A stretch of 17,707 nt of DNA, from NCBI GenBank assembly GCA_002369495.1, contig DFFD01000222.1, positions 1-17,707 of the forward strand, written 5' to 3'. This stretch comes from Lachnospiraceae bacterium UBA3785 (GTDB taxonomy: Bacteria > Bacillota > Clostridia > Lachnospirales > Lachnospiraceae). Each line of letters begins with the position of its first letter. Within the stretch, counting starts at the first letter, position 1. The translations under genes were made by a program, and so were the position numbers. Positions 6,757 to 14,104 of this stretch are shown here, piece by piece. Below the pieces are notes generated by a model. The model saw only the letters and a list, made by a program, of their open reading frames with translations, was not told where the DNA came from and made no database searches.

Positions 6757-6844
6757 AAAGCCGCAGGGACGGTTCCTTGGGGACGGTTCTAAGAAAAAGC
6801 GCGATTCTCAAAACGAGAATCGCGCTTTTTCAAGAACCGTCCCC
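6757..6844. repeat. Palindromic GGGACGGTTC repeat, copy B
   Basis: The copy starts with 21 bases (6757-6777) identical to the reverse complement of 787-807 in copy A. It contains GGGACGGTTC twice in tandem (6766-6775 and 6780-6789) and GAACCGTCCC once (6834-6843). The outer stem is GGGGACGGTTCT (6779-6790) with AGAACCGTCCCC (6833-6844), 12 bp perfect, and it encloses a second 16-bp hairpin. It fills nearly the whole gap between the convergent methyltransferase and mntP genes, ending 5 nt from the mntP stop. Both copies share GATTCTC in the inner stem. Confidence 0.85.
6794..6830. terminator. Bidirectional intrinsic terminator inside repeat copy B
   Basis: A perfect 16-bp stem pairs 6794-6809 with 6815-6830 around the loop AAAAC. 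The arms end in A5 and T5, so each strand reads hairpin followed by a U-run (GCGCTTTTT on both). It lies between the stop codons of two convergent genes, where a shared terminator is expected, and it is nested inside the GGGACGGTTC outer stem. Confidence 0.85.
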
Positions 6845-6849
6845 GATCT

Positions 6850-7434
6850 TTAAACCCAGAACGCCAGCCCCAGATGCTCCGCCAGGACCTTGACCCCGAT
6901 CAGGATCAGGATGCAGCCGCCCGCGATCTGGGCCGTGCCCTTGAACCTGGCGCCGAAGGCCGAGCCAATCGCGACGCCGGCCGCCCCGAAGACGAAGGTG
7001 GTCGCCCCGATGATGAGGGCAGGCCTTACGATCGGCGTGTTCAGGAAAGCGAAGGAGACGCCGACCGCGAGGGCGTCGATGGATGTGGCGACCGCGAGCG
7101 GCAGCATGACCTTCGGTGAAAAATCCATGTCGTTTTCGGAAGGTTCCCCGCCTGAGGCACCTTCGCGGACCGCGTCCCGGATCATGCCGCTGCCGATCCA
7201 GAAGAGCAGGAAAAAGACGATCCAGTGGTCGACCGCTTCTATATAGGAAGAAAAGCGGGAGCCGACGAGCCAGCCGATCGCCGGCATGAGGGCCTGGAAG
7301 CCCCCGAACCAGAGGCCGGCGGCGAGGGCGTTTGAGGGTTTTATTTTTCTTAAGGAGAGCCCTTTGCAGACGGAGACCGCGAAGGCGTCCATGGAGAGCC
7401 CGATCCCGATCAGGAAAATCTCAATAAAAGACAT
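6850..7434 (-). CDS. mntP: Manganese efflux pump MntP
   Basis: MntP (formerly YebN) is a six-helix inner-membrane protein that exports Mn2+ and prevents manganese toxicity. The 194-residue product shows the two related halves of the family: GIGLSMDAFAVSVCKG with Asp16, and VATSIDALAVGVSFAF with Asp120, the conserved membrane Asp residues. Six hydrophobic segments are visible, with a charged loop (about 86-107) between halves. The start is the ATG at 7434; an upstream in-frame ATG at 7491 falls on the predicted -35 box, and GAGGT (7441-7445, reverse strand) is placed for 7434. It is transcribed convergently with the methyltransferase and divergently from the SLH gene. The leader is only about 20 nt, too short for the manganese riboswitch that often controls this family, so regulation here is probably at the promoter. 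Confidence 0.96.
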   Translation of the reverse strand: MSFIEIFLIGIGLSMDAFAVSVCKGLSLRKIKPSNALAAGLWFGGFQALMPAIGWLVGSRFSSYIEAVDHWIVFFLLFWIGSGMIRDAVREGASGGEPSENDMDFSPKVMLPLAVATSIDALAVGVSFAFLNTPIVRPALIIGATTFVFGAAGVAIGSAFGARFKGTAQIAGGCILILIGVKVLAEHLGLAFWV

Positions 7435-7461
7435 GGCAGTACCTCGGTAAAAAGTACAGGT

Positions 7462-7491
7462 ATTGTAGCATCCCGGAGCGGCGATAGTCAA
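7462..7491 (-). promoter_or_regulatory. mntP promoter
   Basis: On the - strand TTGACT (7486-7491) and TACAAT (7462-7467) are separated by 18 nt, one mismatch each from consensus. The predicted start is near 7455, about 20 nt before the ATG at 7434. Confidence 0.8.
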
Positions 7492-7535
7492 TGCTAAAGG
7501 CCGCTTATTTTACTGTGGATAAATGCCGCAGGGTA

Positions 7536-7570
7536 TGCTAAAATAAAAAGGCATATAGACTTTTATATGC
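7536..7570 (+). promoter_or_regulatory. Extended -10 promoter and 5' hairpin before the SLH gene
   Basis: TGCTAAAAT gives an extended -10 (TG at 7536-7537, TAAAAT at 7539-7544) with no good -35. Just downstream, at the expected 5' end of the transcript, GCATATA (7551-7557) and TATATGC (7564-7570) form a perfect 7-bp hairpin with a 6-nt loop. It could stabilise the mRNA or serve as an operator. The ribosome binding site AAAGG (7585-7589) lies 8 nt before ATG 7598. Confidence 0.55.
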
Positions 7571-7597
7571 ATTTCTGTAGAACGAAAGGCTTGGAAA

Positions 7598-9298
7598 ATG
7601 AAAAGATTATTAGTACTCATCACATCGGTCTTAATTCTTGCAGCCTGCCTGCTGCCGCTTACCGCTTCGGAGTGCCGGGCTGACGGGGAGACCCTGAACT
7701 GGGATCACGACGACTATCAGCTTCTGCTTCCGACGGAGACGGTCTCCTATCCGGGCGGCATGCTTGGACTCATGGTGACGAGCGACGCATATCCGGAAGG
7801 GAAGTATTTTATGATGAAGATCGCGAGCATAAACGTCTCGGATCTGTCGACCGTCGCTTACGAGATTGGGAGTGACGGGACTTACACATTAACCGCCCTC
7901 CCCGGAGGAGTGGGAAAAACCGCGAAGATCTATCTCAGAGCTGAGAATGCAGAGTTAGGCGCCAGGACTTTCCCTCTCACGATTGAGGTGAGCGATGCGA
8001 TCTATTTCCTGGACATGGACTGGGCGAACAGCGCAGCGAGCTTTGTTCCGGGGCAGACGCGGCAGATCGAGACGCATCTCGATCACTATGTCTATGACGA
8101 GGAGAACGGTATCAGCGTGACCAGAGCCCCGGAGGGGAGCTACAGACTTTCCTTCAGCTGCGATACCGATTATATGAGTGTGACGGAGGACGGCGTCGCG
8201 ACGGTGTCGGAGGGAGATGCTTTTTTGACAATTCCTGTCTGGACGGAAGTCAAAATCACCGTTACGGATCCCGACGGAAAAGCAGCTGAGTACGGAATGC
8301 CGGCGGAGATCACGGACCGTTACTGCACGGTCAGCACGGAACCTTACTGGACTTTCAGGGACGACGTCTTCACCGGGGCGGATCCGGCAATCACGGTCAC
8401 GGAGTACAGCATCGACAACCCGGACGGGCAGCCGGCGGACGAAGAGATCTTTTTCATGAGAAATGAAAACACCTCCGACGCCCTTGCGGTCTCCGAAGAC
8501 GGGAGAACGGTCACGGTGCTCTCGGAGGGGGAGGATAGCGGGGAAGGCTTTGCGGTCGAATCGCTTGACGTCCTGATCGGGGGCGCATATGAGGAAGAAC
8601 TCTGCCGCACGAAAATCGAAATCAGGATCTGCCATCACAACTATGAGACCATCCGGACGGAGCCGACCTACCGGGACGACGGTTCGGAAGTGTCCAGATG
8701 CACGATCTGCGGGAAGACCGAGACGAAGATACTGCCGCACAAGGAGCGCTTTACCGATGTCGACGATCCGGCCGTATGGTATTTTGATTCCGTCTACTGG
8801 GCCGTTGAAAACAACGTGACGTCCGGCATGGGCCCGGGAACGTTCCAGCCGGATACGGTCTGCACCCGCGCGATGGTTGTGTCGTTCCTCTACAATCTGG
8901 CCGGAAAGCCGGAGACAGAGTATGTCCAGGCATTTCCGGACGTGAAGGAGAGCGACTGGTTCGCCAAAACAGTGACGTGGGCTGTGCAGAACGGCGTCAC
9001 AAATGGCTTCGGCGACGGGACGTTCAGGCCGAATGAGAAGTGCAATCGTGCGATGATCGTTGTTTTCATCAAGAATTTTACACAGAAATTCTATCCGGAA
9101 TTAAATACGGCCCCGTCCGAATCGGCTCCGTCATTCCCGGATGTGCCTGCCGGGTCATGGTATGAGAAACCTGTCCGCTGGGCTGCCGAAAACGGCATCA
9201 CGTCCGGAAGGGGCGGCTATTTCAAGCCGGACAATTACTGCACGAGAGCAGAGGTAGTAACGTTCCTGCGCAACCTGAATAAGTTGACAGAGAACTGA
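7598..9298 (+). CDS. Exported protein with three S-layer homology domains
   Basis: This 566-residue protein is exported and anchored to the cell wall. It starts with a signal peptide (MKR, then a hydrophobic run to about residue 21). LAAC at 14-17 resembles a lipobox, but the hydrophobic stretch continues past Cys17, so ordinary cleavage near TASECRA is also possible. Residues 30-340 are beta-rich and Asp/Glu/Thr-rich with no family I can name. A short module with C345-H-H and C368-T-I-C371 looks like a small metal-binding ribbon often found before SLH domains in clostridial surface proteins. Three SLH domains follow at about 384-437 (FTDVDDPAVWYFDSVYWAVE), 446-500 (FPDVKESDWFAKTVTWAVQ) and 513-563 (FPDVPAGSWYEKPVRWAAE). 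Each keeps the WAxxNGVTSG-type core, and they bind pyruvylated wall polymers. The AT richness is slightly higher than in neighbouring genes. It probably stands alone as a transcript. Surface call firm; N-terminal function unknown. Confidence 0.92.
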   Translation: MKRLLVLITSVLILAACLLPLTASECRADGETLNWDHDDYQLLLPTETVSYPGGMLGLMVTSDAYPEGKYFMMKIASINVSDLSTVAYEIGSDGTYTLTALPGGVGKTAKIYLRAENAELGARTFPLTIEVSDAIYFLDMDWANSAASFVPGQTRQIETHLDHYVYDEENGISVTRAPEGSYRLSFSCDTDYMSVTEDGVATVSEGDAFLTIPVWTEVKITVTDPDGKAAEYGMPAEITDRYCTVSTEPYWTFRDDVFTGADPAITVTEYSIDNPDGQPADEEIFFMRNENTSDALAVSEDGRTVTVLSEGEDSGEGFAVESLDVLIGGAYEEELCRTKIEIRICHHNYETIRTEPTYRDDGSEVSRCTICGKTETKILPHKERFTDVDDPAVWYFDSVYWAVENNVTSGMGPGTFQPDTVCTRAMVVSFLYNLAGKPETEYVQAFPDVKESDWFAKTVTWAVQNGVTNGFGDGTFRPNEKCNRAMIVVFIKNFTQKFYPELNTAPSESAPSFPDVPAGSWYEKPVRWAAENGITSGRGGYFKPDNYCTRAEVVTFLRNLNKLTEN

Positions 9299-9312
9299 AC
9301 ATGAATTAAAAT
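9284..9312 (+). promoter_or_regulatory. Promoter embedded in the 3' end of the SLH gene
   Basis: TTGACA (9284-9289), a 17-nt spacer and TAAAAT (9307-9312) differ from the sigma-A consensus at one position only. The -35 lies in the last codons of the SLH gene (Leu-Thr) and the -10 follows its stop at 9298. It would start transcription near 9319, 50 nt before the aminotransferase start. Confidence 0.8.
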
Positions 9313-9333
9313 GAAACCCGCAAAATGTCAGGT

Positions 9334-9355
9334 GGCGCAGCGCAGTGGCTGCGCC
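9334..9355 (+). promoter_or_regulatory. Hairpin touching the aminotransferase Shine-Dalgarno
   Basis: A perfect 8-bp GC-rich stem pairs GGCGCAGC (9334-9341) with GCTGCGCC (9348-9355) around the six-base loop GCAGTG. The stem ends exactly where the ribosome binding site GGGGAGG (9356-9362) begins. It lies in the 5' leader produced by the promoter at 9284. It has no T-run, so it is not a terminator; effects on translation or mRNA stability are possible but not shown. Confidence 0.55.
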
Positions 9356-9368
9356 GGGGAGGATTATT

Positions 9369-10664
9369 ATGAAAGCATACTGTGACATGACAAGGGAGGA
9401 GCTGCTCGCCGAGAAGAGGCACCGCGAGCGGCAGTTTGAGGCGGCGAAGGCGGAGGACCTGAAGCTCGACATGTCCCGCGGCAAGCCCTCGAGGGCTCAG
9501 CTGGAACTTTCCGCCCAGATGATGAACGTGCTCAACTCGGAGGTCTACTACAACGACGAGACCGGCACGGACGTCCGCAATTACGGCGTGCTCTTCGGCA
9601 TTCCGGAAGCCAAGTACCTGATGGGAAAAATGTCGGAGGTTGAGCCGGACGACATGATCATTTTCGGAAATTCCTCGCTGAACATCATGTTTGACACGGT
9701 GGCCCGCTCCATGAGCCACGGCGTCTGCGGGAACACGCCGTGGTGCAAGCTCGACAAGGTGAAATTCCTCTGCCCGGTGCCGGGCTATGACCGGCATTTC
9801 CGGATCACGGAGTTCTTCGGGATCGAGATGATCAACATCCCGCTCTACGACGACGGCCCGGACATGGATATGGTGGAAGAGTACGTGAACAACGACCCTG
9901 CCGTCAAGGGGATCTGGTGCGTGCCGAAGTACGCGAATCCCACGGGCATCACCTACTCGGAGGAGACGGTGGAGCGTTTTGCGCACCTGAAGCCGGCAGC
10001 GCCTGATTTCCGCATCTACTGGGACAACGCCTACTCGATCCATCACCTCTACGATGATCCGAAGAAGCAGGATTACCTGCTCGAGATCCTGCACGAGTGC
10101 CGGAAGGCGGGCAACCCGGACATGGTCTACAAATTCATCTCCACGTCCAAGGTCACGTTCCCGGGCGCCGGCCTTGCCGCGCTCGCGACCTCGCAGAACA
10201 ACCTGAAGGACATCAAGAAGTACATGCAGGTGCAGACAATCGGTCACGACAAGATGAACCAGCTGCGGCACGTGCGTTATTTCGGCAACATGGCGAACAT
10301 GCACGAGCATATGCGGCGGCACGCGGCGATCCTGCGCCCGAAATTTGAGCTTGTGGAAGGCATGCTCGAGCGCGAGATCGGCGGCCTTCAGATCGGCGAG
10401 TGGACAAAGCCGAGAGGCGGTTATTTCATTTCCTTCGATTCCATGGACGGCTGCGCGAAGGCGATCGTCGCGAAGGCGGCCGAGGCGGGCGTCAAGATGA
10501 CGGAAGCCGGCGCGACCTTCCCCTACGGGATCGACCCGCGCGACCGGAATATCCGCATCGCCCCGTCCTACCCGACGGAGGAGGAGCTGCGCAAGGCGAC
10601 GGAGATCTTCATTCTCGCTGTGCGGCTCGTGAGCATCGACAAGATACTGGAAGGCAAGGCGTGA
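9369..10664 (+). CDS. PLP-dependent aminotransferase, aspartate aminotransferase subgroup Ic-like (PF12897)
   Basis: This 431-residue cytosolic fold-type I enzyme probably interconverts aspartate and oxaloacetate with 2-oxoglutarate and glutamate. Key features are the N-terminal DLKLDMSRGKPS (ligand loop), GNSSLNIMFD (cofactor phosphate binding), VPKYANPTGITYS (Asn contacting PLP), YWDNAYSIHHL (Asp and Tyr of the PLP site), STSKVTFPGAG with Schiff-base Lys261, and RNIRIAPSYP (carboxylate-binding Arg). TSKVTFPGAG and the length indicate the large Firmicutes/actinobacterial subgroup Ic, not classical AspC. The ATG at 9369 is preceded by GGGGAGG (9356-9362); an in-frame GTG at 9345 lies within the upstream hairpin and would overlap that site. 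It has its own promoter at 9284 and is followed after 19 nt by the sortase gene. Substrate preference is inferred from family. Confidence 0.9.
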   Translation: MKAYCDMTREELLAEKRHRERQFEAAKAEDLKLDMSRGKPSRAQLELSAQMMNVLNSEVYYNDETGTDVRNYGVLFGIPEAKYLMGKMSEVEPDDMIIFGNSSLNIMFDTVARSMSHGVCGNTPWCKLDKVKFLCPVPGYDRHFRITEFFGIEMINIPLYDDGPDMDMVEEYVNNDPAVKGIWCVPKYANPTGITYSEETVERFAHLKPAAPDFRIYWDNAYSIHHLYDDPKKQDYLLEILHECRKAGNPDMVYKFISTSKVTFPGAGLAALATSQNNLKDIKKYMQVQTIGHDKMNQLRHVRYFGNMANMHEHMRRHAAILRPKFELVEGMLEREIGGLQIGEWTKPRGGYFISFDSMDGCAKAIVAKAAEAGVKMTEAGATFPYGIDPRDRNIRIAPSYPTEEELRKATEIFILAVRLVSIDKILEGKA

Positions 10665-10683
10665 ACCGAAAGGCATTTTGAGA

Positions 10684-11547
10684 ATGGCCGGACAAAAAGG
10701 AAAGAAGAAAAACAGAGCAGGCGAGGCTGCCCGGCTTCTCGTGATGGCTGCGGCGCTCATCGTGCTCTTATACTCGGCCTACCGGCTCTTCGATATCTGG
10801 CACGGCTACCATGCCGCCGGGAAGGAGTATGAGCAGCTGGCCAATGATTTCACAAAACCGGGCGAAGGCGAGGCCTCCCCGGCGGAAGACCGGAGCGAGG
10901 AGAGCACCGGGAACGAGACAGACGAGAGTACTGCCGAAACGAGCGGGGAGAACCGCCTCATCGAGGATGCGGTACCGCCGCTTACCGTCGACTGGGAGGC
11001 GCTCCGCGCGGTGAACAGCGACATCATCGGCTGGATCTATGTGGACGCGCAGCCGTCCGTCAGCTATCCGGTCTGCCGGGGAACGGACAACGACTACTAC
11101 CTGCACCGGACGTTCCGGCGGGAGGAGCTGTTCGCGGGCGCCATCTTCATGGATTACCTGAACAGCCCGGATTTCTCGGATCCGAACACGATCATCTACG
11201 GGCACAACATGAAGAACGGGAGCATGTTCGGGCTGCTGAAGTACCTGCGGCAGCAGGAGACGTACGATGAGGCTCCTTATTTCTGGATCCTGACGCCGGA
11301 GGGAAATTACCGCTACCATATCTACGCGGCGATGAGCACCCCGGTCGATTCGGAGGTCTACACGCTTTTCGGTGGCCGGGGAGAGGAGTTCCTGGCCTGG
11401 GAAAAGCGGATGCAGGCGGCTTCCGACGTGAAAAATAATGTGGAACTTGCGGAAAATGATTTCACGGTGACTCTGTCAACCTGCACCTCGGACAGCTCAC
11501 GGCGGTGTGTTGTGCTGGGAAAACTGGTGTCGACGGAGCACCCGTGA
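10684..11547 (+). CDS. Class B sortase
   Basis: This membrane-anchored transpeptidase would join surface proteins bearing a C-terminal sorting signal to peptidoglycan or build pili. The product has 287 residues. A lysine-rich N-terminus (GQKGKKKNR) precedes one membrane helix (about 17-34), giving an N-in topology, then a long acidic Ser/Thr/Glu linker (about 58-98) before the catalytic domain. Catalytic residues are His174 in YGHNMKNGSMF, Cys267 in TLSTC and Arg273 or Arg274 in SSRRCVVLGKL. The TLSTC motif and the insertion before it mark class B. ATG 10684 is preferred (AAAGG at 10669-10673 is distant but usable); TTG at 10678 is an alternative adding two residues. No protein with an LPxTG- or NPxTG-type signal is visible here, so its substrates are elsewhere. 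It is 19 nt after the aminotransferase and probably co-transcribed. Confidence 0.94.
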   Translation: MAGQKGKKKNRAGEAARLLVMAAALIVLLYSAYRLFDIWHGYHAAGKEYEQLANDFTKPGEGEASPAEDRSEESTGNETDESTAETSGENRLIEDAVPPLTVDWEALRAVNSDIIGWIYVDAQPSVSYPVCRGTDNDYYLHRTFRREELFAGAIFMDYLNSPDFSDPNTIIYGHNMKNGSMFGLLKYLRQQETYDEAPYFWILTPEGNYRYHIYAAMSTPVDSEVYTLFGGRGEEFLAWEKRMQAASDVKNNVELAENDFTVTLSTCTSDSSRRCVVLGKLVSTEHP

Positions 11548-11583
11548 CGATAGAAAAATGAAAAATGCAAGGGAGGTGCAGCC

Positions 11584-12312
11584 ATGAGCATGGCAGTGGA
11601 AGAGCTTCAGAAGATCATTGATACACACAATAAGATTGTCTTCTTCGGTGGCGCCGGCGTCTCGACGGAGAGCGGGATCCCGGATTTTCGAAGCCAGGAC
11701 GGCCTCTACAACATGAAATACAAGTACCCGCCCGAGCTGATCATCAGCCATTCATTTTTCACGCACCAGACCGAGGAGTTCTACCGCTTCTACCGCGACC
11801 GGATCCTGATCACGGACGTCGAACCGAACCCGGCGCACTACAAGCTCGCGGAACTCGAAGCCGCCGGCAAACTGCTCGCGGTCGTCACGCAGAACATTGA
11901 CGGGCTGCACCAGAAGGCGGGGAGCAGGAAGGTCTATGAGCTCCACGGCTCGATCCACCGAAATTACTGCATGCGCTGCGGCAAATTCTTCGGCCCGGAG
12001 TACATCAGGGACCATGAGCCGGTTCCGAAGTGCGATGCGTGCGGCGGCACCGTGAAGCCGGACGTCGTCCTCTATGAGGAAGGCCTCGACAACGACGTGA
12101 TAAACGGCGCGGTGCGGGCGATCAGCGAGGCGGACTGCCTGATCATTGGCGGGACCTCCCTCGTGGTTTACCCTGCCGCGGGACTCATCGATTATTTCCG
12201 CGGCGATAAACTGGTTCTCATCAACAAGTCGGCGACCGGGCGCGACGGAACGGCGGATCTTGTGATCCGCGAGCCGATCGGCGAGGTCTTCAGCCGGATC
12301 ACAGTGAGGTGA
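11584..12312 (+). CDS. cobB: NAD-dependent protein deacylase, sirtuin (Sir2/CobB family)
   Basis: The 242-residue cytosolic sirtuin removes acyl groups from lysine while consuming NAD+, forming nicotinamide and O-acyl-ADP-ribose. Motifs in order are GGAGVSTESGIPDFR (22-36, NAD binding), TQNIDGLHQKAG (102-113), catalytic His121 in ELHGS, zinc ligands C129-x2-C132 and C150-x2-C153, and GGTSLVVYPAAGL. The length matches bacterial Sir2. The Tyr/Arg pair that marks desuccinylases is not evident, so deacetylation is more likely. ATG 11584 is backed by GGGAGGTG (11571-11578) with 5 nt spacing; a second ATG at 11590 is less well placed. It follows the sortase by 36 nt and its stop is 1 nt from the protease start. 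CobB of other bacteria deacetylates acetyl-CoA synthetase, but no such gene is present here. Confidence 0.95.
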   Translation: MSMAVEELQKIIDTHNKIVFFGGAGVSTESGIPDFRSQDGLYNMKYKYPPELIISHSFFTHQTEEFYRFYRDRILITDVEPNPAHYKLAELEAAGKLLAVVTQNIDGLHQKAGSRKVYELHGSIHRNYCMRCGKFFGPEYIRDHEPVPKCDACGGTVKPDVVLYEEGLDNDVINGAVRAISEADCLIIGGTSLVVYPAAGLIDYFRGDKLVLINKSATGRDGTADLVIREPIGEVFSRITVR

Positions 12313-12313
12313 C

Positions 12314-14053
12314 ATGAGAAAAAGTCGTTGGATTGCTTTTTTTACGGGTGCAGTGCTTCTTTTCGGGAGCACTGTGCCTTCTTTTGCGGAAAATGAACCC
12401 GCCGCGCCCGCTGTCGTGACGATCGCGGACGACGGGGAGACCGAGCTTCTTGGCGTCACGGAGAGCAGCCGGGCGAACGGCGGTCTTCTTCCGACGGCGC
12501 TCGATCAGCTTCTTGCCCCGGACGAGGAGACGGCCGGTCCGGCGGAAGAGCCGGGCGATGAGCTTCTCCACGGGTTCAGTGCCGGACTCGTCGGGGCGGC
12601 GGAGCTTCCGTCCTCTTTCAGGACGGCGGACCTGCCCGATGTCGAGAACCAGGGAATCTATGAAACCTGCTGGGCGTTTTCCACGCTGAAAAATGCGGAG
12701 ATCAGTCTTCTGCGGAACGGGTTCGGCGAGGGGGCTGATCTTTCCGAGCTGCAGCTGATCTACGGCGTCTACCACGGGAAAGAGGATACGTTTCTGACGG
12801 ACCCCTCCGCCTGGTACAATGCTACGGGCAACTACCCGAGGGCTACGGCGGCCCTCGCCCGGCACTACGGCGCGGCGGACGAGGCGGTCTATCCCTATGA
12901 CGTCACATATCCGTTCACGGAGGCGGATCTTACGGCGGCAGTCGCGGTCATTGACCGGGTGATCTGGCCGGGGAGCTGGCCGAAAGCCGAGAACGACTGG
13001 AAAGAAGCCGCCTGGGAGGAGAAGAACCGGACGGTTAAAGAACTCATCCTCGAAAACGGCGCCGTGACAGCGAGCTATCATTCCAAAGGCGATACTTATG
13101 ACGGGAAGCTCAACTGCAGCTATACGCCCTGGAGCTCCGATTCTTCGAAGCCGGAAGCTGATCACTCCGTGACCCTCGTGGGCTGGGACGATGAGAAGGA
13201 GACGCAGGCCGGCAGCGGCGCGTTTCTGGCGTTGAACAGCTGGGGAGAAACCTGGGGAGAGGATGGATTTTTCTGGATCTCCTACGATGACGCTTCCCTC
13301 GCGGATCCGGCTTCCTACGTCATGGAGAAGCGGGAGGCCGGCGCGCTTCGCGACGACACCGTCTTCTGCCATACGGGTACGGGCTTTCATCAGACCGCGA
13401 GGAGCACCAGGGCGACGGCCGGCGCAAACGTCTATACGGCGGAGGAGAGAACCGTCCTCGACCGGGTCGGCTTCTACCTGCCGGCCGGCGCCTCCTACAC
13501 CGCGCGGGTCCTGACGGATCTTGCGGATCCGTCCGATCCGGCCGGCTGGAGCGAGGCGGCTGTTATTTCCGGGTCCGAGACGTACAGCGGATTCTTCAAG
13601 GCGGATCTGCCGGAGCCCGTCGTGATCGAGGCGGGAGAGAAGTTCGCCGTCGAGCTGACGATCACCGCGGGCAACAGGAACTGCGTCCTCTTTGAAGATG
13701 CGAGCGCGGCCGACCGCACGACCGTGTGCGGGGAGGGCGAATCCTTCTATTATAATGGAAGCACCTGGACGGACACTTCTCTCGGCGTCACGATCGGCGG
13801 CAAAACTTACGATCTCGGCAATATCCCGATCTACGCCTACGGGATCAGCGGATCCGGACATGTCCTTTCCGGCGACGCGGACGCGGACGGGGAGGTGTCC
13901 CTCAAGGACATGCTCACGGCTCTACGCGCCGGCACAGGCCGGACGCAGCTCACGGTTTACGGCAGCCTGGCAGCGGACATGGACGGAGACGGGGACGTCG
14001 ATGATGCGGACGGAGACCTGCTCGCGGCATATCTTGCGGAAAATGCGGAATGA
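12314..14053 (+). CDS. Secreted C1A (papain-family) cysteine protease with lectin-like and dockerin domains
   Basis: This 579-residue exported protease begins with a signal peptide (MRKSR, a hydrophobic core, and likely cleavage after SFA near residue 25). A linker to about 95 may act as a propeptide. The catalytic domain begins at LPSSFRTADLPDVENQG and holds oxyanion Gln, nucleophile Cys119 in CWAFST, His284 in DHSVTLVGWDD and Asn308 in NSWGETWGEDGF. Residues about 345-470 form a beta-rich region of the lectin-like type that follows C1A domains in clostridia. Residues 520-576 look like a type I dockerin, with two calcium loops: DADADGEVSLKD and DMDGDGDVDDAD, each followed by a helix. Dockerins bind cohesins on scaffold proteins, so the enzyme may be mounted on a cell-surface or cellulosome-like scaffold; none is in view. 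The start overlaps the sirtuin end, with GAGGTG supplying the ribosome site, so it is likely co-transcribed. Confidence 0.93.
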   Translation: MRKSRWIAFFTGAVLLFGSTVPSFAENEPAAPAVVTIADDGETELLGVTESSRANGGLLPTALDQLLAPDEETAGPAEEPGDELLHGFSAGLVGAAELPSSFRTADLPDVENQGIYETCWAFSTLKNAEISLLRNGFGEGADLSELQLIYGVYHGKEDTFLTDPSAWYNATGNYPRATAALARHYGAADEAVYPYDVTYPFTEADLTAAVAVIDRVIWPGSWPKAENDWKEAAWEEKNRTVKELILENGAVTASYHSKGDTYDGKLNCSYTPWSSDSSKPEADHSVTLVGWDDEKETQAGSGAFLALNSWGETWGEDGFFWISYDDASLADPASYVMEKREAGALRDDTVFCHTGTGFHQTARSTRATAGANVYTAEERTVLDRVGFYLPAGASYTARVLTDLADPSDPAGWSEAAVISGSETYSGFFKADLPEPVVIEAGEKFAVELTITAGNRNCVLFEDASAADRTTVCGEGESFYYNGSTWTDTSLGVTIGGKTYDLGNIPIYAYGISGSGHVLSGDADADGEVSLKDMLTALRAGTGRTQLTVYGSLAADMDGDGDVDDADGDLLAAYLAENAE

Positions 14054-14067
14054 TTTTCATTTTCCGC

Positions 14068-14096
14068 TTGCGCTTCCGCTCATAATATGATAAATT
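14068..14096 (+). promoter_or_regulatory. Promoter of the rpsF-ssb-rpsR operon
   Basis: TTGCGC (14068-14073), a 17-nt spacer and TAAATT (14091-14096) with an extended TG one base before the -10. It sits in the AT-rich gap just after the protease stop. The predicted start is near 14103, giving a leader of about 76 nt. Confidence 0.6.
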
Positions 14097-14104
14097 ATCT
14101 GTTT

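Noticed and set aside
7435..7597. Manganese riboswitch (yybP-ykoY) before mntP
   Set aside because: The predicted mntP transcript starts about 20 nt from its ATG and the remaining gap lacks the conserved loop sequences, so there is no room for it.
7598..9298. The SLH protein as substrate of the class B sortase
   Set aside because: Its C-terminus is an SLH domain ending in NLNKLTEN, with no sorting motif, hydrophobic segment or basic tail.
9334..9355. This hexaloop hairpin as an ANTAR target
   Set aside because: Loop GCAGTG has G, not A, in first position, and there is no second hairpin beside it.
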